Shown: piece after piece, positions 6,698 through 12,625 of the stretch
Position numbering within the stretch: the stretch's first letter is position 1
Layout: each line of letters starts with the position of its first letter
Source of the DNA: Thermoflexus sp042408365
GTDB lineage: Bacteria; Chloroflexota; Anaerolineae; Thermoflexales; Thermoflexaceae
Length of the DNA stretch: 12,625 nucleotides
Assembly (NCBI RefSeq): GCF_042408365.1
Contig: NZ_JBHOQJ010000015.1
Span: 1 to 12,625, forward strand
Direction: 5' to 3'
Made by a program: the position numbers and the translations under genes
The notes under the pieces: generated by a model
The model's input: only the letters and a program-made list of their open reading frames with translations
Told to the model about the DNA's origin: nothing
Database searches by the model: none

Positions 6698-7309
6698 ATG
6701 CAATCCCTCATCGAGGCCTTCGTCCATCGGCTGGACCCCGTGCTTCGGAGGGCCCATCGGGTCCAGGAGTTCACGGCGGATGAGCGATGCCTGCTTCGCG
6801 CGGCGCTGGGTTTTGCCGAACAGGATCTCCTGCTCTCCGACGGAACGTGGATCCGGAGAGGGGACCCGATCATCGAGCTCCATCTATGGAACGAGCGGAT
6901 CCCCCGCATGCCCCCGGAAGGTCCTGACCTGGCGTGGAGCCTTCGGTTTTATCGGCGCCTGGTGGCCTCCCTCCGGCTGATGGCCCGATGGCTGGAGGAT
7001 CACCCGGAGCTCTCACGAATCCGAGCCCTTCGGGGGGAGACCTCCATGGCGGATCCAACGCGGAAACTGATCCGCGATTTGGGGTTTGATCTGGTCCTCC
7101 TGGAGCGGGAAGCCCGTGGGTGGCGGCGGTTGCGTTATCAGGCGGATGACTTCTATGTCTGGTTGCTCATGCGAACGTATAACCCGTCCAGTTTGCGGGG
7201 AAAGCGCTTCGATCGCCTGGAGCGGGTTCAGTTCTGGATCTCACGGGAGGCGTTTTTGAGGCGCTATGGTGGATTTGGCGGCTCCTCCATTTCGATCGCA
7301 GAGCCATAA
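6698..7309 (+). CDS. YkoP-like protein
   Basis: 203 residues, soluble, rich in Arg and Leu, no signal peptide or membrane helix. The segment DGTWIRRGDPIIELHLWNER (48-67), then LAWSLRFYRRLVASLRLMARWL (78-99) and IRALRGETSM (108-117), resembles the YkoP domain. As I recall it, that domain occurs alone in Bacillus or attached to polysaccharide deacetylases, with the same GDPxxELHLxN followed by a helix and an xAVRG-type strand. Function is unknown. The gene starts 3 bp after the EamA-like stop, and its SD (GAGGGG) lies inside that gene. The pairing with a half-size transporter suggests a shared pathway, perhaps involving envelope glycolipid or polysaccharide (inference). The family match is by eye and moderate. 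Confidence 0.6.
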   Translation: MQSLIEAFVHRLDPVLRRAHRVQEFTADERCLLRAALGFAEQDLLLSDGTWIRRGDPIIELHLWNERIPRMPPEGPDLAWSLRFYRRLVASLRLMARWLEDHPELSRIRALRGETSMADPTRKLIRDLGFDLVLLEREARGWRRLRYQADDFYVWLLMRTYNPSSLRGKRFDRLERVQFWISREAFLRRYGGFGGSSISIAEP

Positions 7310-7316
7310 TCCGAAT

Positions 7317-7325
7317 TGGTAAAAT
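7317..7325 (+). promoter_or_regulatory. Possible extended -10 promoter for the permease pair
   Basis: TGG-TAAAAT at 7317-7325 fits the extended -10 pattern (TGn before the hexamer) in the most AT-rich part of the 52-bp gap. No -35 match is present at the right distance. The leader would be about 30 nt. Confidence 0.35.
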
Positions 7326-7361
7326 AAGAGGCAAAGCCTGAGTGGAGCGAATGATCTAGCG

Positions 7362-8438
7362 ATGTCGCGCTACGTTCTCCGTCGGCTGGCGGCGATGGTC
7401 CCGGTCCTCTTCGGGATCCTCCTGGTGGTGTTCGTGATGGTCCGGCTGATCCCGGGGGATCCCTGCCTCGTGATGCTGGGGGAGCGGGCGACCAAGGCCC
7501 AGTGCGAGGCCTTCAAGCAGCGCTTCGGCCTCGATGACCCCCTGCCGGTTCAATTCGCCCGCTATGCGATCCAGATCCTCCAGGGGGATCTGGGGACCTC
7601 CATCAGCACCGGGCGGCCGGTGGCGGTGATCCTGGCCGAGCGGCTGCCCATGACCATCGAGCTGACCATCGGGGCGATCCTCTTCGCCACCACCCTCGGG
7701 ATCGCCTTGGGGATCCTCTCCGCCATCCATCAGAACTCCCCCATCGACGTGGTGACGATGGTCCTGGCCAACATCGGGGTTTCCATGCCGGTGTTCTGGC
7801 TGGGCCTGATGCTGGCGTATGTGTTCGCGTTGGTGTTCAAAGACACGCCGTTGTTCCTCCCACCCTCCGGGCGCCTCTCCCCTGGGCTGACGCTGCCGCC
7901 CCTCGCTCGGACCTGGGGCCTGGAGGACATCGAGGGGTTTCCGCGCGTGATGCTGATCTTCCTGTCGAACTCAGCGCTGTTGAACAGCCTGGTCACTGGG
8001 AACCTCGCCGCCTTCTGGGACGCCTTGCGCCATCTCATCCTTCCCTCCGTGGCGGTGGGAACCATCCCGCTTTCCATCATCGCGCGGATGACCCGTTCCA
8101 GCTTGCTGGAGGTGTTGGGGGAAGATTATATCCGGACGGCGCGGGCGAAGGGGCTGGGGGAGCGCATCGTGCTGGCCCGCCACGCGATGCGCAACGCCAT
8201 GATCCCGATCGTCACCGTGGTCGGCTTGCAGGCCGGCAGCCTCCTCTCGGGGGCGGTGCTCACGGAGACGGTGTTCGCCTTGCCGGGGGTGGGCACCCAG
8301 CTGGTCTCGGCCATCCTCGCCCGGGATTATCCGGTGGTGCAGGGGTTCACCCTGGCGGTGGCGATCATGTTCGCCCTGGTGAACCTGGTGGTGGATCTCT
8401 CTTACGCCTATCTGGATCCCCGGATCCGGTTGGATTAA
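7362..8438 (+). CDS. Peptide-type ABC transporter permease, DppB family
   Basis: 358 residues. It is one of the two membrane subunits of an import ABC transporter for dipeptides, oligopeptides or similar small solutes. The family start MSRYVLRRLAAMVPVLFGIL leads into helix 1 (9-29), followed by the family hallmark RLIPGDP (28-34) and FGLDDPLPVQFARY (55-68). Further helices lie at about 97-121, 129-158, 194-213, 226-242, 278-300 and 326-347. The ATPase-contact EAA loop is EDYIRTARAKGLGERIVLARHA at 254-275. Compared with short DppB proteins, a longer loop (160-220) precedes the last helices. Only a weak GGAG (7344-7347) lies before the ATG, at long spacing. It pairs with the permease 64 bp downstream; the true substrate cannot be read from permeases alone. 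Confidence 0.93.
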   Translation: MSRYVLRRLAAMVPVLFGILLVVFVMVRLIPGDPCLVMLGERATKAQCEAFKQRFGLDDPLPVQFARYAIQILQGDLGTSISTGRPVAVILAERLPMTIELTIGAILFATTLGIALGILSAIHQNSPIDVVTMVLANIGVSMPVFWLGLMLAYVFALVFKDTPLFLPPSGRLSPGLTLPPLARTWGLEDIEGFPRVMLIFLSNSALLNSLVTGNLAAFWDALRHLILPSVAVGTIPLSIIARMTRSSLLEVLGEDYIRTARAKGLGERIVLARHAMRNAMIPIVTVVGLQAGSLLSGAVLTETVFALPGVGTQLVSAILARDYPVVQGFTLAVAIMFALVNLVVDLSYAYLDPRIRLD

Positions 8439-8502
8439 GGGGCGAAGCGCTGGGCCGTGGGGGCGCCCCTACAATATCCGGTTTTTCGAGGGATAAGAGA
8501 CG

Positions 8503-9444
8503 ATGAGTGCGATTGCGCCGCCCTTGACCCGAGAGCTGGTCGCACCCCGGCGTTCGCCGACGATCGAGGCGCTGCGCCGCCTGATCCGCCATCGGTCCGC
8601 GCAGGTGGGCCTTTTCCTGCTGGGCCTGATGGTCTTCGCGGCGGTCTTCGCGGATGTCATCGCGCCTTACGACCCGATCAAGCCGTTGCCGAACGTGCAG
8701 CGTCGGGCCCCGCCCTGCATTCACCTGTTGGGTTGCCCGCCGGATCAGCCGCAGCATCTCTTCGGGATCGACGGCAACAACCGGGACCTGTTCTCCCGGG
8801 TGATCTACGGCTCCCGGCTGTCGTTGCAGATCGGTTTCGCCACCATCACCTTCGCGATCATCGTGGGAGGGCTGCTGGGGGCGATCGCGGGGTACGCGGG
8901 GGGGTGGTTGGACAATGCGATCATGCGGGTGATGGATGTGATCCTGGCCTTCCCCAGCCTGTTGTTGGCGATCGCCATCGTCAGCGTGTTGGGGCCGGGG
9001 CTCATCAACGCGCTGCTGGCCATCGGTTTCGTCTCCATCCCCGTTTATGCGCGAATCCTCCGGGCGAGCGTGTTGACGGTCAAGGAGCTGGATTACGTGA
9101 TGGCGGCCCGGGCGGTGGGGGCCTCCCCGGTCCGGGTGCTCTTCGTTCACATCCTCCCCAACGCCCTGACCCCCTTGATCGTCCAGGGCACCCTGGGGAT
9201 CGCCACCGCCATCCTCGACGCGGCGGCGCTCTCCTTCCTGGGGCTTGGGGCGGAGGTGCCGAAGCCGGAATGGGGGCTGATGCTCGGGGAGGAGCGGAAC
9301 AGCGTCTTCAACGCGCCGCATCTGGTGTTCTTCCCCGGCCTGGCCATCATGCTCACGGTGTTGTCCTTCAACCTCCTGGGGGACGGCCTGCGGGATGCCC
9401 TGGATCCCCGCTTGAGCCACCGCGGCTACGAAAAACGCGTGTGA
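8503..9444 (+). CDS. Peptide-type ABC transporter permease, DppC family
   Basis: 313 residues, partner of the upstream DppB-type subunit. The cytoplasmic N-tail (about 1-33) is followed by helix 1 (34-53) and DVIAPYDPIKPLP. An external segment, PPCIHLLGCPPDQPQHLFG (70-88), then enters the family block GIDGNNRDLFSRVIYGSRLSL (88-108), the counterpart of the usual GTDxxGRDxxSRxxYG. Helices follow at about 110-131, 146-165, 167-185, 217-240 and 276-296. The EAA loop is DYVMAARAVGASPVRVLFVHI (197-217), and the C-terminal signature LGDGLRDALDPRL is complete. SD GAGGGA (8488-8493) lies 9 nt upstream. No ATP-binding or solute-binding gene follows before alaS, so the rest of the transporter must be elsewhere or be shared. 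Confidence 0.93.
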   Translation: MSAIAPPLTRELVAPRRSPTIEALRRLIRHRSAQVGLFLLGLMVFAAVFADVIAPYDPIKPLPNVQRRAPPCIHLLGCPPDQPQHLFGIDGNNRDLFSRVIYGSRLSLQIGFATITFAIIVGGLLGAIAGYAGGWLDNAIMRVMDVILAFPSLLLAIAIVSVLGPGLINALLAIGFVSIPVYARILRASVLTVKELDYVMAARAVGASPVRVLFVHILPNALTPLIVQGTLGIATAILDAAALSFLGLGAEVPKPEWGLMLGEERNSVFNAPHLVFFPGLAIMLTVLSFNLLGDGLRDALDPRLSHRGYEKRV

Positions 9445-9466
9445 GCGTTCGGTGCAGGGAGAGGAT

Positions 9467-9488
9467 CGCCCCCACCCCTTCGGGGGCG
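9467..9488 (+). terminator. GC-rich hairpin just after the permease pair
   Basis: CGCCCCC (9467-9473) pairs with GGGGGCG (9482-9488); an alternative fold is CCCC-TTCG-GGGG (9475-9486), a stable tetraloop. It starts 23 bp after the dppC-type stop. No T-run follows, so it may stabilise the mRNA end instead of terminating; the better terminator is at 9700. Confidence 0.35.
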
Positions 9489-9580
9489 CGGGGCCGCCGG
9501 GAGATCGAGCGTTGAAGCCCCCGTTCCCCGGTCGCGCTCTGATCGCGAACACCGGTCGCGGCTCTCCGGTTCGTCCTGGT

Positions 9581-9640
9581 GTCCGATGGGTGAGAGGGGG
9601 CTTTCGTATACTGTCCGATGGATGGGGGCTCGTTCTTCGT
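9581..9640 (+). repeat. Imperfect direct repeat, period 32 bp
   Basis: GTCCGATGG at 9581-9589 recurs at 9613-9621. Each copy continues with TG, a run of five or four G plus GGCT, and ends in TTCGT (9603-9607 and 9636-9640), with small gaps between. The TATACT box at 9607-9612 lies at the junction. Confidence 0.55.
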
Positions 9641-9727
9641 CTGACGCTTATGACGGGCGCTGAAGTGCTCTACTACGAACGAGGTTTTTGTTCGTGGTCG
9701 GGCGCTTGAGCGCCCGTTTTGTTCTTG
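9607..9727 (+). ncRNA. Candidate small structured RNA or leader element
   Basis: A -10-like TATACT (9607-9612) is followed by about 105 bp that end in a clear intrinsic terminator. Several complementary segments exist: CTCGTTC (9629-9635) with GAACGAG (9677-9683); ACGAAC (9675-9680) with GTTCGT (9690-9695); ACGGGCGCT (9653-9661) with AGCGCCCGT (9709-9717); and GGGCGC (9700-9705) with GCGCCC (9710-9715). The first two share bases, as do the last two, so the segment could adopt two different folds. No -35 is visible at the usual distance. It matches no RNA family I know: no T-box sequence, no 6S or SRP core. It may simply be the 3' end of the permease transcript. Confidence 0.35.
9700..9727 (+). 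terminator. Intrinsic terminator upstream of alaS
   Basis: GGGCGC (9700-9705), loop TTGA, GCGCCC (9710-9715), followed at once by GTTTTGTTCTT. The stem can be read as 7 bp by adding T-A. It separates the permease transcript from the alaS promoter. Confidence 0.7.
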
Positions 9728-9839
9728 GGAACAGCGGTCCTGATCCTTTCGTTTCCTCCTGGCCTCTGAGGGTTGGGAAGGCTCACGGGCCCGACGGCGA
9801 ACAGCGCTGCGGCGGGGGCGCGTCTTGCGCTCGTTTGTT

Positions 9840-9869
9840 TTTACATCGAACCGGATCGAATGCTATAAA
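9840..9869 (+). promoter_or_regulatory. alaS promoter, extended -10 type
   Basis: TTTACA (9840-9845), an 18-bp spacer, and TGC-TATAAA (-10 at 9864-9869, with the TGn extension). It is the best promoter in the window and the only long AT-rich patch near alaS. Transcription would start near 9876, leaving a leader of about 84 nt. The leader contains the 10-bp palindrome GGGACGTCCC (9909-9918), which could fold or bind a protein. Confidence 0.7.
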
Positions 9870-9959
9870 ATTTAGAGATACAGCACAGCAGGTTAGAAAG
9901 AGGGGATGGGGACGTCCCGCCTGACCGAACGAACCTCCACTTGGGGAGATGGGAAGGCT

Positions 9960-12625
<2,666 letters not shown>

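Noticed and set aside
4643..6883. A 746-codon open frame on the - strand
   Set aside because: It runs antisense to rsmD, DUF763 and the EamA-like gene, has a low-complexity Pro/Arg/Gly/Asp composition, and carries no domain; it is a by-product of the high-GC codon bias.
8460..8475. Palindrome GGGGCGCCCC followed by TACAAT as a promoter for the second permease
   Set aside because: No -35 lies at a usable distance, and the two permeases are almost certainly one unit. It may be a fragment of a GC-rich intergenic repeat, but a single copy cannot show that.
9650..9709. A 19-codon frame (ATG to TGA) whose stop lies in the terminator loop, resembling a leader peptide
   Set aside because: There is no ribosome binding site at a workable distance and no run of alanine codons that would fit control of alaS; it is mentioned only because of its position.
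9870..9959. T-box leader for alaS
   Set aside because: No AGGGTGG-type T-box sequence, no specifier stem and no terminator exists between the promoter and the start codon.

Overview
The window is GC-rich bacterial DNA, and its gene content points to a thermophilic member of the Chloroflexota (Anaerolineae/Thermoflexus-like). This is inferred from the mix of a DUF3048 lipoprotein, a DUF763 protein (a family found mainly in archaea and thermophiles), YjbQ, an ammonia-type NadE and a dipeptide-type permease pair, together with the codon bias. No rRNA, tRNA or CRISPR array was seen. All intact genes lie on the + strand except a partial lipoprotein at the left edge.

Left region (1-1303): the start of a cupredoxin-like lipoprotein on the - strand, then about 1 kb with no intact gene. 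That kilobase holds two decayed N-terminal pieces of the same type of IS transposase, arranged head to head. Each begins about 100 bp from a perfect 13-bp inverted repeat, and the two repeats face each other across a 68-bp AT-rich spacer. The next 300 bp hold nothing recognisable apart from a -10-like box.

Central region (1304-7309): a DUF3048 lipoprotein ends in a hairpin terminator that contains its own stop codon. Then comes a close-packed run of genes: an AbiEii/DUF6036-like nucleotidyltransferase, YjbQ, NadE, RsmD, DUF763, a four-helix half-size EamA/SMR protein and a YkoP-like protein. Gaps are -1 to 63 bp, so they may be co-transcribed. NadE makes NAD+ and RsmD methylates 16S rRNA. The last two genes form a pair that may work on lipid-linked or envelope sugars (inference).

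Right region (7310-12625): two ABC permeases of the oligopeptide/dipeptide type, without their ATPases or binding protein in view. A 515-bp intergenic stretch follows, with a hairpin, an imperfect direct repeat, a compact structured segment that ends in a clear intrinsic terminator and has competing helices, and a strong extended -10 promoter. That promoter drives alaS (alanyl-tRNA synthetase), which runs off the right edge a few codons before its expected end.

The signals that most deserve a second look are the head-to-head transposase relics with their conserved tips (245-960) and the structured segment at 9607-9727. I see no complete new multi-gene system in the window.
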